A DNA stretch of 64,000 nucleotides from Desulfuromonadaceae bacterium (GCA_028683435.1 JAQUIG010000009.1:19643-83642), one strand, 5' to 3'; shown: positions 37,278-46,959, counted from the stretch's first letter. Made by a program: numbers and translations. Notes: generated by a model not told the origin, from the sequence alone.

Positions 37278-39971
37278 ATGGATGGAAGTTTTTTGAACGC
37301 TATGTCGGGAGAATGGCTTGATGCGCTTTATACACAGTGGCAGCATTCAGCCGATTCAGTGCCGGAAGAATGGCGGCTCTTCTTCTCCGGTTTTGAGTTC
37401 GGATCGGGTCGTACGTGCAGCGGCTATAACAGGTCTGACGAACAGGCGGCGTTGAAGCTGTCTGGCGTTCAGTCGCTCCTCTACCGCTACCGCTCTCTTG
37501 GACATCTGCTTGCGTGTATTGATCCACTCTCCCCCTGCAAGCTTTCCCATCCTCTGTTGGAACTATCCAATTTCGGACTTGATGAAAACGATCTCGATAC
37601 GTCCTTTGTCTGCCGTAGATTTCTTAAACCTCGTGCAACGTTGCGAGAGGTATTAGAAACCATGCGTGAAACTTATTGTCGCGAAACGGGCGTTGAATTC
37701 ATGCATATTCAGGAACCGGATGAACGACAGTGGCTGATCGATCGCATGGAGTCCTGTCGAAACCGTCCCTACATTTCTGTTGCTGGAAAACTGCATATTC
37801 TGGAAAAACTCCATCAAGCCTCTCTATTTGAGCTGTTTTTGCATCGCAGGTTTGTCGGGCAGAAGCGCTTTTCGCTTGAAGGTGGTGAAATTCTTATTCC
37901 TGTTCTGGATCGGATTGTTTGCGGTTGTCCGGAGGCCGGTATCAGCGATATTGTGATGGGGATGTCGCACCGCGGAAGATTGAATGTGCTGGCCCATATT
38001 TTACGCAAACCGTATGAAACTATTTTTTCCGAGTTTAAAGAGAGCGTTTCCCCTGGATTTATGGGGGACGGTGATGTGAAATATCACAAGGGACATTCGT
38101 GTGATATCGATCTTGACGGCCACGAGGTGCATGTGACAATAGCCGCAAATCCGAGTCACCTTGAGGCGGTTAATGCTGTTGTTGAGGGTAAATGTCGTGC
38201 CAGGCAGGACCGCTATGGAGCTGACGGTGCCGGGCGGGTGCTTCCGGTTCTGATTCATGGTGATGCCGCTTTCGCAGGGCAGGGGAGCGTCATGGAGGTT
38301 CTGAACATGTCGCAGCTTGCCGGCTACGGAACCGGCGGTACGATTCACATTGTGCTTAACAATCAGATCGGCTTCACGACTCTTCCCAAGGACTCCCGTT
38401 CTACCTGTTATGCAACGGACGTTGCCAAGCTGCTCTCCTGTCCCGTTTTTCATGTTCAGGGTGAAGCTCCGGAGTCTGCCGTTCATGTTGTTGAACTTGC
38501 CATGGAATATCGCCGCGCTTTTAGTCGTGATGTTGTGATCGAGCTGATCTGCTACCGCCGTCACGGCCATAACGAAGGGGACGAACCGGCGTTCACCCAA
38601 CCTGAGATGTATCAGCAGATTGCCGTACGCCCCCCGGTAAATCGCATCTACGCAGCTGCCCTGGCGGAGGATAGAGGGTTCTCTTCTGACGAGCTGGAAA
38701 TGGTTGAACGGCGTGTCAACGAAGCGCTGGAATCTTCTTTCAACACCCCCCCTGTGGAGCGGCAGGTCGGCTTTTCCGACCGATGGAGCGCCATCAGTTC
38801 TGGATACAGTGACAAACCTGTTGAAACGGCGGTGTCAGCCGAAAAACTGCTGACGGTTGCCAGAAGGTTGGCTCTCCTCCCTTCAGATTTCATGCCGCAC
38901 GCAAAAATAGACACCCTGATTCAGAAACGTTTCGCAGCTGTTCTGAAAGGGGAGGGGATTGATTGGGGAAATGCCGAAACGCTTGCGTACGCAACGCTGC
39001 TTGACCAGGGACATTCCGTCCGAATCTCCGGGCAGGATTCACAGCGCGGTACCTTTAACCATCGTCATTGTGTCGTGTTCGACAGCCACGGCGGACGCAG
39101 TTATACGCCGCTGGAAACTGTTGTTCGCGATGAGGCCGTTTTTCAGGCATGGAACAGCCTGCTTTCCGAATTCGGCGTGCTTGGTTTCGAATACGGCTAT
39201 TCATTGGAAGCCCCCGGTTGCCTCACTATCTGGGAAGCCCAGTTTGGCGATTTCGCCAATGGAGCCCAGGTTGTCATCGATCAATTTATAGCCAGTGGTG
39301 AAACCAAATGGAATCGCGCCAGCGGCCTGGTTCTGCTCCTCCCGCACGGTTATGAAGGGCAGGGTGCCGAACATTCCAGCGCCCGTATCGAACGGTTTCT
39401 ACAGCTCTGCGCGGCTGAAAACATGGTCGTAACCTACCCGTCGACACCTGCACAGATGTTCCACCTGCTCCGGCGTCAGATGCTCCAGTCATTTCGAAAG
39501 CCTCTTGTCGTGTTTACTCCGAAAAGTCTGCTGCGCCATCCAGGTTGCACTTCGACCGTCGCCCAATTGTCCACGGGCAGTTTCCAAACCAGTATCCTTC
39601 CCTCTGGTGATCTTTCTGTTGCCAGACAAATCCTTTTTTGCAGCGGTAAAATATATTATGAACTGGAAGAAGAGCGGCTCAGGCTGGGTAGGAGTGATGC
39701 CGTAATCATCAGGATCGAGCAGTTATATCCGCTGGATCTGGAGTCTATAAAGAGTCTCTTGGACCTCTGCCTTTCTGACTGCCGATTGTATTGGGTTCAG
39801 GAGGAGCCCGAAAATATGGGCGCCTGGCATTATATGGAGCGGCGCTTCAAGAATATATCTGCTTCTGTCTTGTATATCGGCCGTCCGGCAGACCCCTGTC
39901 CGGCCGTTGGGTCTCATCATATTCATGCAGAGCAGCAGGCGGAAATTCTGCGCGCGGCCTTTTCCCAATAA
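37278..39971 (+). CDS. sucA: 2-oxoglutarate dehydrogenase E1 component
   Basis: Thiamine-diphosphate enzyme that decarboxylates 2-oxoglutarate in the TCA cycle. The 897-residue protein has the E1o features: an N-terminal SGEWLDALYTQWQHSADSVPEEWRLFF segment that binds E2, GMSHRGRLNVLAH, GDAAFAGQGSVMEVLNMSQL, LNNQIGFTT and RRHGHNEGDEPAFTQPEMY. GGAG lies upstream of ATG 37278. Neither sucB nor lpd is adjacent, which is unusual because sucA is generally followed by sucB. Confidence 0.96.
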   Translation: MDGSFLNAMSGEWLDALYTQWQHSADSVPEEWRLFFSGFEFGSGRTCSGYNRSDEQAALKLSGVQSLLYRYRSLGHLLACIDPLSPCKLSHPLLELSNFGLDENDLDTSFVCRRFLKPRATLREVLETMRETYCRETGVEFMHIQEPDERQWLIDRMESCRNRPYISVAGKLHILEKLHQASLFELFLHRRFVGQKRFSLEGGEILIPVLDRIVCGCPEAGISDIVMGMSHRGRLNVLAHILRKPYETIFSEFKESVSPGFMGDGDVKYHKGHSCDIDLDGHEVHVTIAANPSHLEAVNAVVEGKCRARQDRYGADGAGRVLPVLIHGDAAFAGQGSVMEVLNMSQLAGYGTGGTIHIVLNNQIGFTTLPKDSRSTCYATDVAKLLSCPVFHVQGEAPESAVHVVELAMEYRRAFSRDVVIELICYRRHGHNEGDEPAFTQPEMYQQIAVRPPVNRIYAAALAEDRGFSSDELEMVERRVNEALESSFNTPPVERQVGFSDRWSAISSGYSDKPVETAVSAEKLLTVARRLALLPSDFMPHAKIDTLIQKRFAAVLKGEGIDWGNAETLAYATLLDQGHSVRISGQDSQRGTFNHRHCVVFDSHGGRSYTPLETVVRDEAVFQAWNSLLSEFGVLGFEYGYSLEAPGCLTIWEAQFGDFANGAQVVIDQFIASGETKWNRASGLVLLLPHGYEGQGAEHSSARIERFLQLCAAENMVVTYPSTPAQMFHLLRRQMLQSFRKPLVVFTPKSLLRHPGCTSTVAQLSTGSFQTSILPSGDLSVARQILFCSGKIYYELEEERLRLGRSDAVIIRIEQLYPLDLESIKSLLDLCLSDCRLYWVQEEPENMGAWHYMERRFKNISASVLYIGRPADPCPAVGSHHIHAEQQAEILRAAFSQ

Positions 39972-40014
39972 AGGTGCGGAGGCGCAATGTGACTGAATTT
40001 GCTCCCCATTGCTG

Positions 40015-40043
40015 TTGACAATCAAGGCCGGTCCGTGTACATA
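40015..40043 (+). promoter_or_regulatory. Sigma-70 promoter upstream of the pseudo-receiver gene
   Basis: TTGACA (40015-40020) and TACATA (40038-40043) are 17 bases apart, ending 29 bases before ATG 40073. It separates this gene set from sucA. Confidence 0.7.
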
Positions 40044-40072
40044 ACACAGTCACTTTAATTTAAAGGGCATTC

Positions 40073-41419
40073 ATGCTTAATCTCCTTTTTATATCAGACA
40101 GTCCCCGGGCTGAGTACATAAAGAGTGCGCTGCAGCCTCTTCTCAAGGTCATGATTGATGTCGTGGCCGACTTCGATCATGGCTTGAAGGAGGTCTTTGA
40201 AAAACGTCCTGCGACCGTCTGTATTCAGGATCAGATTGGCGGCGTTACCGGAGAGAGCGTTGCCCGCCACATTCAGATGCTGCTTGGGAACAGTGCGCCG
40301 ACGTTTATTCTCCTTCATAATGGTGACGGCAAGGCGAGGGCTATCAAGGGAGTGTATGAACATCTCATCGATTTGAGTCAGCCGAATGAGATAGTGACAG
40401 ATAATATTAAAACTACGCTCAAATTGTTGCTCGGCAACAAGTGGGAAAGGATTTATATTCCCAACGAACTGACGCCGGTTTCAGTCAGTTTGTTAGTAGC
40501 CGCTCCTGCAGGCTCGCGCGAAGATGCCTTCGGAACCGTTGAATCCGACAGGGCGCAAGCGATCAACGATGATCTGGCGGAACTGCTTCTTATGGAGAAG
40601 GACCGGTCCGAGCGGGATAAAGCTTTCGTCGCACCGCCTTCAACCGCCGGTGATGGTGGGGGATCTGTTTCGATTGATTCGCCTAAGTCGGCAGCTACCA
40701 CACCTGGGAAAAAAGAGACAAGGAGCATTTTAGCACCGGTTCCTGTACCTCCAGCATCACCTGCGGCTAAATTTCGTATCAATCATGACATCCGCCCGGA
40801 TGAAGAGCAGCTTTCTGAAAATCTGCTTCTGGGATTTGAGGAGAACTATCGGTCAGAGTCCCTGCTTTTTCGGCGAACTGTTGTCATCGCAATCATTTGT
40901 GCCTTTTGCGCAGCCGGCGGCTGGTATCTTGTCAAGCAAAAACCGCAGCTGATAAGCTCGCTGAAACAGCGGCTCGACTCACCGGCGGGGCCAAGGCAGG
41001 CGGCGGTACCAACTCCGGTTGCGGCACCGGTACAAAAGCTTGTTCCGCCCTCTCTACCTCAGCCGCTAAAGACTCCACCGCTGCCGGCTTTCATTCCGAA
41101 AGACGGCCATGACAGCTCTTACGCGGTGAAAAAACCCGGTTGGGAGCGTTATGTCGGTGCACGCAACGAATTCCGGGTATTCAGCGTTTCCGGTCGCATA
41201 CAAGCGTTACAGGTGCTTGCTGTTAAAGACGCATCTATTTCAGACTCATGGCTAAGATCCGTTCTGCAGGAATTTGCCGGAAGCAAGGAATACCAGATAA
41301 CCTCCCGAAGTACGAAAGCTGGAGTGCGTGTCGAGAGCGGCAAAATTGGTAATAAGGGTGAAATCATGATCTACAGGAAAAACGGTGAGGTGAAAGCCTT
41401 TGTCGTCTCAATTGAGTAG
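40073..41419 (+). CDS. Bitopic membrane protein with a degenerate receiver-like domain
   Basis: I do not recognise the 448-residue family. The first ~125 residues look like a response-regulator receiver fold, but the phospho-acceptor position appears to be Gln52 (CIQDQIGGVTGES) and the conserved lysine is not evident, so it should not be phosphorylated in the usual way. A low-complexity linker follows. One membrane helix (about 267-284, TVVIAIICAFCAAGGWYLV) leads to a proline-rich stretch (about 300-345) and a compact C-terminal domain (about 355-448), probably in the periplasm. It precedes a secreted LysM protein and a GspE-like ATPase. Confidence 0.72.
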   Translation: MLNLLFISDSPRAEYIKSALQPLLKVMIDVVADFDHGLKEVFEKRPATVCIQDQIGGVTGESVARHIQMLLGNSAPTFILLHNGDGKARAIKGVYEHLIDLSQPNEIVTDNIKTTLKLLLGNKWERIYIPNELTPVSVSLLVAAPAGSREDAFGTVESDRAQAINDDLAELLLMEKDRSERDKAFVAPPSTAGDGGGSVSIDSPKSAATTPGKKETRSILAPVPVPPASPAAKFRINHDIRPDEEQLSENLLLGFEENYRSESLLFRRTVVIAIICAFCAAGGWYLVKQKPQLISSLKQRLDSPAGPRQAAVPTPVAAPVQKLVPPSLPQPLKTPPLPAFIPKDGHDSSYAVKKPGWERYVGARNEFRVFSVSGRIQALQVLAVKDASISDSWLRSVLQEFAGSKEYQITSRSTKAGVRVESGKIGNKGEIMIYRKNGEVKAFVVSIE

Positions 41420-41522
41420 TGCCCATCCAGAAACCCGCTGATTAGCGTTTTATCCGGCGAGCGCTTGATCATGCTGTATTTTTAACCGGTTCGTAGCTAT
41501 ATTTAAGCTGTGTGGAGACAAA

Positions 41523-43067
41523 ATGCCCCCCTTTTTAAAGATCCGCGTACCATTTATTGCGGCCGTTTGTCTCGGCACACTGCTTGGTGCCGCTGATGTA
41601 CATGCGGTCATTGATTCGCGTTTCGAACTGGATCCGCTCACAATTTCAGGCTTGAAGAGCACTCCAAAGCCTCCGCAAATAAGAGGGAAACACTCATCAC
41701 ACAGACATGTCGATAAATCTTCATTAACGTCTGCCAAAGGGAGTCTCTACACCGTAAAAGCCGGTGATCACCTCTTCAAAATCTTAATGCGTGATTATGG
41801 CCTGAGCAACAATGAGGCTGAGTCATTTATTGATGAAATCAGGCGCGAAAACAATATCTACGATATTAAACGTCTCAAGGTCGGTCAAAAAATAACTATC
41901 CCCCCGGTTCGGCGACATTCTGATGGAACACTTAACCTGCTTCAGGGGGTACGGATTGATGATGGCAGAACTCCCGGCTCATATGCCGTTCCGAAGCAAT
42001 CATTAAAGCTTGAATCCCCGCTTCCTGCGCTTTCCGACCAGGAAACTGTCGCCATGGCGCATGATATGTGGGACCGGATTATTCCTTCTAAAAAAGAGCT
42101 GCAAAAACCACTGGCACTTCAGACGCCAACCTTTTCATTAACCCTTGATCCAGAGCGCTATCCTACGTTTGCCCGGATGGATGGCGGGCGCATCGTGCTG
42201 GACCAGAATGGCACTATTCCTCCGCTCGTAAAATCATTGATTGAAGAAAAAGTCACCTCGATACGAATTATTACCGGCGGGCTGCCCGGAACAAACCGCT
42301 TTATGGCGTCCCTGCTTGAAGCGGCCGGATTTTACTCGGTTGAGGAAAACTTCAGCATGGAATTCGGCGTAGATCCTAAACTTACGATTCAAACTGATTT
42401 CAAGGTTGAAAAAACAGCAGAAAGCCTTGTCAGTCAGGATGTAACCCTTGTCAACAGCGGTCGCACATCAATTCCCCCTTCCATCGGCGAGTTCCTCAAA
42501 AAAGAGGGCTTTTCGCTCTATGAACCGTTTGCCTCGCTCAAGTCATTTGCGCCTTGTGACTCACGCACGATTTACTCAATATCCTCAAAAAGTCAGCCGG
42601 AAGCAATTGACGCTATTCTCTCCGCATTTTCAGTTTCACCGGTGCTGGATCGTAGTGTGGATGTCTTTGCGTCTGACAATAACGGCATTACCCTTTCAGT
42701 CAAGGCTGAACGTTATTTTGAACGGGGAGGGCAACGCTATGTCGTCACCAGCTTTGATGGTGATCCGATAAATTATACCCTGTTCAGAATTCTGGAGACC
42801 AAGGGGTACAACGTAGTCATTATTGAGGCCCGTGACGATTTTCGCAAGATAGCGGAAAAACTGATTTCCCGGATGAAGATGAAAGGAACTTTCGACCAGC
42901 ATACTCTGCTGCGGGATGTTTCAGCCGGATACTCTTTGAAGATGTCGGGCTTTAAACTGGATGATCCGCTTCTTCCCGGAGGCGGCATCTTCCTGACCGA
43001 TCGTATGATGGATCGCATTGTCAGGGACCTTTTTACCGAAAACGGATTTAACATCAACAGCCGGTGA
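41523..43067 (+). CDS. Secreted LysM-domain protein
   Basis: A 514-residue exported protein: signal peptide (IRVPFIAAVCLGTLLGAADVHA), a basic linker, then a LysM domain at about 75-130 (SLYTVKAGDHLFKILMRDYGLSNNEAE ending in LKVGQKITIPPV), which binds peptidoglycan. The remaining ~370 residues hold two or more unrecognised alpha/beta segments with no catalytic motif that I can name. It may be a cell-wall anchor for an envelope complex with its neighbours. The start has GTGGAGACAAA just upstream. Confidence 0.82.
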   Translation: MPPFLKIRVPFIAAVCLGTLLGAADVHAVIDSRFELDPLTISGLKSTPKPPQIRGKHSSHRHVDKSSLTSAKGSLYTVKAGDHLFKILMRDYGLSNNEAESFIDEIRRENNIYDIKRLKVGQKITIPPVRRHSDGTLNLLQGVRIDDGRTPGSYAVPKQSLKLESPLPALSDQETVAMAHDMWDRIIPSKKELQKPLALQTPTFSLTLDPERYPTFARMDGGRIVLDQNGTIPPLVKSLIEEKVTSIRIITGGLPGTNRFMASLLEAAGFYSVEENFSMEFGVDPKLTIQTDFKVEKTAESLVSQDVTLVNSGRTSIPPSIGEFLKKEGFSLYEPFASLKSFAPCDSRTIYSISSKSQPEAIDAILSAFSVSPVLDRSVDVFASDNNGITLSVKAERYFERGGQRYVVTSFDGDPINYTLFRILETKGYNVVIIEARDDFRKIAEKLISRMKMKGTFDQHTLLRDVSAGYSLKMSGFKLDDPLLPGGGIFLTDRMMDRIVRDLFTENGFNINSR

Positions 43068-43100
43068 AACCGTTTTGTTTTGTTGATTATTCTGCTATAA

Positions 43101-43134
43101 CGCTCGTACCGTGTCAAAGGACGAGTGTTTTTTT
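43101..43134 (+). terminator. Terminator-like hairpin between the LysM gene and the ATPase
   Basis: CGCTCGT (43101-43107) pairs with ACGAGTG (43121-43127) with one mismatch and is followed by seven T. It ends just 8 bases before the ATPase start, so it is either a terminator or an attenuator for that gene. Confidence 0.5.
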
Positions 43135-43142
43135 GGGGAAAC

Positions 43143-45089
43143 ATGCTGGATATGAATATTAGAAAAGTTGGCGAACTGCTGGTAGAACAAAAGCTGATTT
43201 CACAGGAGAATCTGCTTGAAGCACTCGATCTTCAAAAAGTTTTTCCGGATCAGCCGGTTGGACAGCTTCTTTGTAAACTCGGCTTTATAAAAGAAAGTGA
43301 TCTCAGTACGTTACTTGACCAGAAAGACAAACGACGCAAACTGACCGACATTCTGATTGCGGCTGGTGTCGTGGATCAGCAGAAGATTTCTCATGCCCGC
43401 GAAGTCGGCAAGCAGAATGCCATATCTCTTGAAAAAGCGCTCCTGAAGTTGAATTATATTGACGAAGAAAGCCTCTCCAAGGCCATTGCGAGCCAGTATG
43501 ATATGCCGTATGTTCAAATCAATACTCAGAATCTTGACCTTTCGCTTTCCGGTTACATAAGTGCTGTCTACGCCCAAAAACAGCGCATCGCTCCCATTTC
43601 TAAAATCGGTAACACGCTGACGCTTGCGATGGCTCAGCCGCTCAACTCGCATGATATTCGTGAGTTGGAAGACAACATCCGGCTCAAGATTATTTCTGCC
43701 ATCGCCACAGAGGCGAATATCTCCAGGTCTATCAAGCGGTTGTACAATGTCGACACGGCGAGCAGTACAACCGCTATGGATGAGGTGAATCTTGATCTGG
43801 TGCCGGACAGTATTGTTGATCTTTTAAGTAATAACTCGGCTGGTGATGAGCCGGATGTTGAGGAAGAAACCAAGAAAGTTACCGAAAAAGATAGTGTTAT
43901 TGTCAAGCTCGTAAACAAGATCATTTATGATGCCTACATGAATAAAGCTTCCGATATCCATATAGAACCGTATCCAGGGAAAAAAGATGTCATCGTTCGC
44001 ACCAGGGTGGACGGTCAATGTTCGATTTATCAGAGAATTCCGTATAAATATAAGTTTGCTCTTCCGTCTCGTATCAAAATTATGGGTGATCTGGATATTG
44101 CCGAACGGAGAAGACCTCAGGACGGGAAAATAGAGTTTAAAAAATTCGGTCCGCTCGATATCGAGCTTCGTGTCGCAACCATGCCGACGGTTGGAGGACT
44201 CGAGGATGTCGTAATTCGTGTTCTCGCAAGCGGTGATCCAATCAGTTTTAACGATCTTGGTCTTACGGAACGGAACCTGCGGATTTTCAAGGAATCTCTG
44301 TCGCGTCCACATGGATTGATTCTGGTTGTCGGCCCGACCGGTTCGGGTAAAACAACAACTCTTCATTCCGGGCTGGCCCAGATAAATCAGACCAATCGCA
44401 AGATTTGGACGGCAGAGGATCCTGTCGAAATCACTCAGCAAGGTCTCCGCCAGGTACAGGTTAATCCGCGTATCGGCTTCACCTTTGCTGCGGCGCTCCG
44501 CTCATTCCTCCGCCTCGACCCTGATGTCATAATGGTTGGAGAAATGCGTGACGAGGAAACGGCCACTACGGCAGTTGAGGCCTCGCTGACCGGGCACCTG
44601 GTGCTTTCAACACTGCATACGAATTCAGCACCGGAAACAGTTACGCGCCTCCTGGAGATGGGTCTTGATTCTTACAGCTTTTCTGATTCTCTCCTCTGCA
44701 TTCTGGGGCAGCGCCTTGCGCGCCGACTCTGCAACGATTGCAAGGAAAGCTTTCATCCGTCAGTGGGTGAATATGAGGAGCTGGTTGATGAATACGGCAG
44801 AGCCGAATTCATCAACACGGGGTTGGGTCTGGCGGATATAGTCATGTTTCGGGCGGTCGGCTGTGAGCAATGTGGGCATACCGGTTATCGCGGTCGTCTC
44901 GGTATCCATGAAGTGCTCGAATGTACGGATGCTATAAAAGGCCTTATCAAGAAGCGTAGTGCAGATACGGATAATGTTCGGGAACGGGCAGCAAGTGATG
45001 GCATGACCACGCTCAAGCAAGATGGCATTCTCAAGGTACTTCGCGGCCTTACTGATATTCATGAAGTACGTAGAGTCTGCATAAAATAA
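43143..45089 (+). CDS. GspE/PilB-family secretion or pilus ATPase
   Basis: A 648-residue hexameric ATPase of type II secretion or type IV pili. The N-terminal ~210 residues contain two MshEN-like segments (KVGELLVEQKLISQENLLEALDLQK and IASQYDMPYVQINTQNLDLSLSGYI), a domain known in relatives to bind cyclic-di-GMP. The motor has Walker A VGPTGSGKTTTLH (near residue 397), the Walker B-like RLDPDVIMVGEMRDEETA and LVLSTLHTNSAPETVTRL, and a tetracysteine zinc motif (CNDC and CEQC). The start is uncertain (43143 or 43152); the ORF track's 43125 lies in the hairpin. No GspF, pilin or secretin gene is next to it. Confidence 0.88.
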   Translation: MLDMNIRKVGELLVEQKLISQENLLEALDLQKVFPDQPVGQLLCKLGFIKESDLSTLLDQKDKRRKLTDILIAAGVVDQQKISHAREVGKQNAISLEKALLKLNYIDEESLSKAIASQYDMPYVQINTQNLDLSLSGYISAVYAQKQRIAPISKIGNTLTLAMAQPLNSHDIRELEDNIRLKIISAIATEANISRSIKRLYNVDTASSTTAMDEVNLDLVPDSIVDLLSNNSAGDEPDVEEETKKVTEKDSVIVKLVNKIIYDAYMNKASDIHIEPYPGKKDVIVRTRVDGQCSIYQRIPYKYKFALPSRIKIMGDLDIAERRRPQDGKIEFKKFGPLDIELRVATMPTVGGLEDVVIRVLASGDPISFNDLGLTERNLRIFKESLSRPHGLILVVGPTGSGKTTTLHSGLAQINQTNRKIWTAEDPVEITQQGLRQVQVNPRIGFTFAAALRSFLRLDPDVIMVGEMRDEETATTAVEASLTGHLVLSTLHTNSAPETVTRLLEMGLDSYSFSDSLLCILGQRLARRLCNDCKESFHPSVGEYEELVDEYGRAEFINTGLGLADIVMFRAVGCEQCGHTGYRGRLGIHEVLECTDAIKGLIKKRSADTDNVRERAASDGMTTLKQDGILKVLRGLTDIHEVRRVCIK

Positions 45090-45166
45090 CCGTTTGCAGT
45101 AAAAATATGCTTGCATTCCATGTGTCGGCATGGTAGTAAAAAAGTACAATTTATGTTCACTCAGTA

Positions 45167-45194
45167 AGTGAGCTCGCGAGGCTCACTTTTTTTT
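45167..45194 (+). terminator. Rho-independent terminator after the GspE-like gene
   Basis: AGTGAGC (45167-45173) and GCTCACT (45181-45187), with the inner bases CTCG/CGAG also able to pair, run into eight T (45187-45194). It separates the envelope cluster from rimP. Confidence 0.82.
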
Positions 45195-45212
45195 GTCCAA
45201 TCGGGTAAGGTC

Positions 45213-45698
45213 ATGGCAACTCAAAAAGAAGATACATGTACTGTCGTTAGTAAAATAGCTCAGCCGATTCTCCAATCCATGGGGCTTGAACTGGTAGATA
45301 TTGAATTCGGCAGAGTCGGCCCTGATGCGGTACTGCGTCTGTTTATTGATAAAGAAGGTGGCGTTCTGCTTGATGATTGTGCCGGTCTCAGTCGGGAATT
45401 GTCAATGATCCTTGATGTGGAAGATGTCATAGCCTGCAATTATACACTGGAAGTCTCGTCACCCGGTCTTGATCGTCCGCTCAAAAAACAGGCTGATTAC
45501 GATCGCTTTGTTGGTCGCACCATTAAAGTCCGCACCTATCAACCTTTTCTTGATGATAGCGGTAATAAACGTAAAACTTTTCTTGGAAAACTTGAAGGAC
45601 TTGTGAACGGAGTCATCAAAATGACACTCCAGGAAGGGCAGACCGCTTCCATCCCGCTTGAGCGGGTTGCCAAAGCCAATCTTGAGTTTGAACTCTGA
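45213..45698 (+). CDS. rimP: Ribosome maturation factor RimP
   Basis: Needed for 30S subunit maturation. The 161-residue protein has the motifs MGLELVDIEFGRVGPDAVLRLFIDKEGGVLLDDC, LEVSSPGLDRPL and FVGRTIKVRTYQP. The ORF track begins in the terminator at 45168; ATG 45213, preceded by GGTAAGG, is the proper start. It leads the conserved rimP-nusA-ylxR-infB operon. Confidence 0.95.
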   Translation: MATQKEDTCTVVSKIAQPILQSMGLELVDIEFGRVGPDAVLRLFIDKEGGVLLDDCAGLSRELSMILDVEDVIACNYTLEVSSPGLDRPLKKQADYDRFVGRTIKVRTYQPFLDDSGNKRKTFLGKLEGLVNGVIKMTLQEGQTASIPLERVAKANLEFEL

Positions 45699-45736
45699 TC
45701 TGAAATACCCATATATACCGGCAAGGAGAAGTAATC

Positions 45737-46951
45737 GTGGATACAATTGTTAATCTCAAGCACGCAATCGACCAACTTGTTAAAGAGAAGGGCATTGATC
45801 GCCAAGTTGTTCTTGAAGCTATGGAACAGGCGGTTTTGACGGCTGCTAATAAAAAATATCGCAATACCCGTGAGCTCGAGGCTCATTACAATCATGAAAC
45901 TGGAGAAGTTGAACTTTTCGAGTTTGTCACGGTTGTGGAAGATGTAGAGGATTCATATAAGGAAATTGGTCTGGATGAAGCTCACGAGATAGATCCTGAA
46001 GCCGAAATCGGCGATTCGCTGGGTGAAAAACTGGACTCCAGCAGCTTTAGCCGGATTGCTGCTCAAACTGCCAAACAGGTTATTATTCAGAAGGTGCGCG
46101 ATGCCGAGCGTGAAACAATCTATAATGAGTACAGTGATCGTATCTGGGAAGTTATTACCGGCATGGTGCGGCGTTTTGAAAAGGGTGAGCTGCTGATAGA
46201 CCTTGGACGTGCAGAGGCTGTACTGCCGGCCAAGGAGCAGATGCCGCGTGAGGTGTATCGTCCCGGAGATCGTATCCGTGCCATTATTACCGATATTCGT
46301 ATGACCACTAAAGGGCCGCAGATTATGCTTTCACGGACTCATCCGAGCATGCTTGCCAAGCTGTTTGAAGCTGAAGTCCCGGAGATTGCCGAAGGCATAG
46401 TTGAAATTAATGCTATTGTACGTGATGCCGGCAGCCGTGCTAAAATTGCGGTTTCGTCAAATGATCGTGATGTTGATCCGGTCGGTGCCTGTGTCGGCAT
46501 GCGCGGCGCTCGTGTTCAGAATGTAGTTTCCGAACTGCGTGGAGAAAAAATAGATATTATACCATGGTCGGAAGATATCGCCCGCTTTGCCTGCAATGCA
46601 CTTTCTCCTGCACAGGTCTCCAAGGTATTTGTGGACGAAGAAAAGCGTGCCCTTGAAATCATCGTGGCAGATGACCAGCTCTCACTCGCCATTGGTAAAC
46701 GCGGTCAGAACGTCAGCTTGGCTGCTCGACTGACCGGATGCCGGATTGATATCAAGAGCGAATCGAAAGTTGCTGAATCAGAAAGACAGGAATTTTCATC
46801 TTTTGATGGGACTGATGCTGACGAAGAACCTGCTGTAACCGATGAAGCGCCGGTTCAGGAACAGGATGCTGATGTTGCCGCAGTCGATAATGGCACTGTC
46901 GAGGGAGAGGATGCTGCCGCCGATAGAAGTACCGACGCAGTCGCCGAGTAA
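45737..46951 (+). CDS. nusA: Transcription termination/antitermination factor NusA
   Basis: RNA-polymerase-associated factor. The 404-residue protein has the N-terminal domain (about 1-130), an S1 domain (about 135-200, GELLIDLGRAEAVLPAKEQMP), two KH domains (GACVGMRGARVQNVVSELRGEKIDIIPWS and LAIGKRGQNVSLAARLTGCRIDI) and an acidic tail. It lacks the C-terminal acidic repeats of E. coli NusA, as in many other phyla. The start is GTG 45737 with AAGGAGAA upstream. Confidence 0.96.
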   Translation: MDTIVNLKHAIDQLVKEKGIDRQVVLEAMEQAVLTAANKKYRNTRELEAHYNHETGEVELFEFVTVVEDVEDSYKEIGLDEAHEIDPEAEIGDSLGEKLDSSSFSRIAAQTAKQVIIQKVRDAERETIYNEYSDRIWEVITGMVRRFEKGELLIDLGRAEAVLPAKEQMPREVYRPGDRIRAIITDIRMTTKGPQIMLSRTHPSMLAKLFEAEVPEIAEGIVEINAIVRDAGSRAKIAVSSNDRDVDPVGACVGMRGARVQNVVSELRGEKIDIIPWSEDIARFACNALSPAQVSKVFVDEEKRALEIIVADDQLSLAIGKRGQNVSLAARLTGCRIDIKSESKVAESERQEFSSFDGTDADEEPAVTDEAPVQEQDADVAAVDNGTVEGEDAAADRSTDAVAE

Positions 46952-46959
46952 TACGGAAC

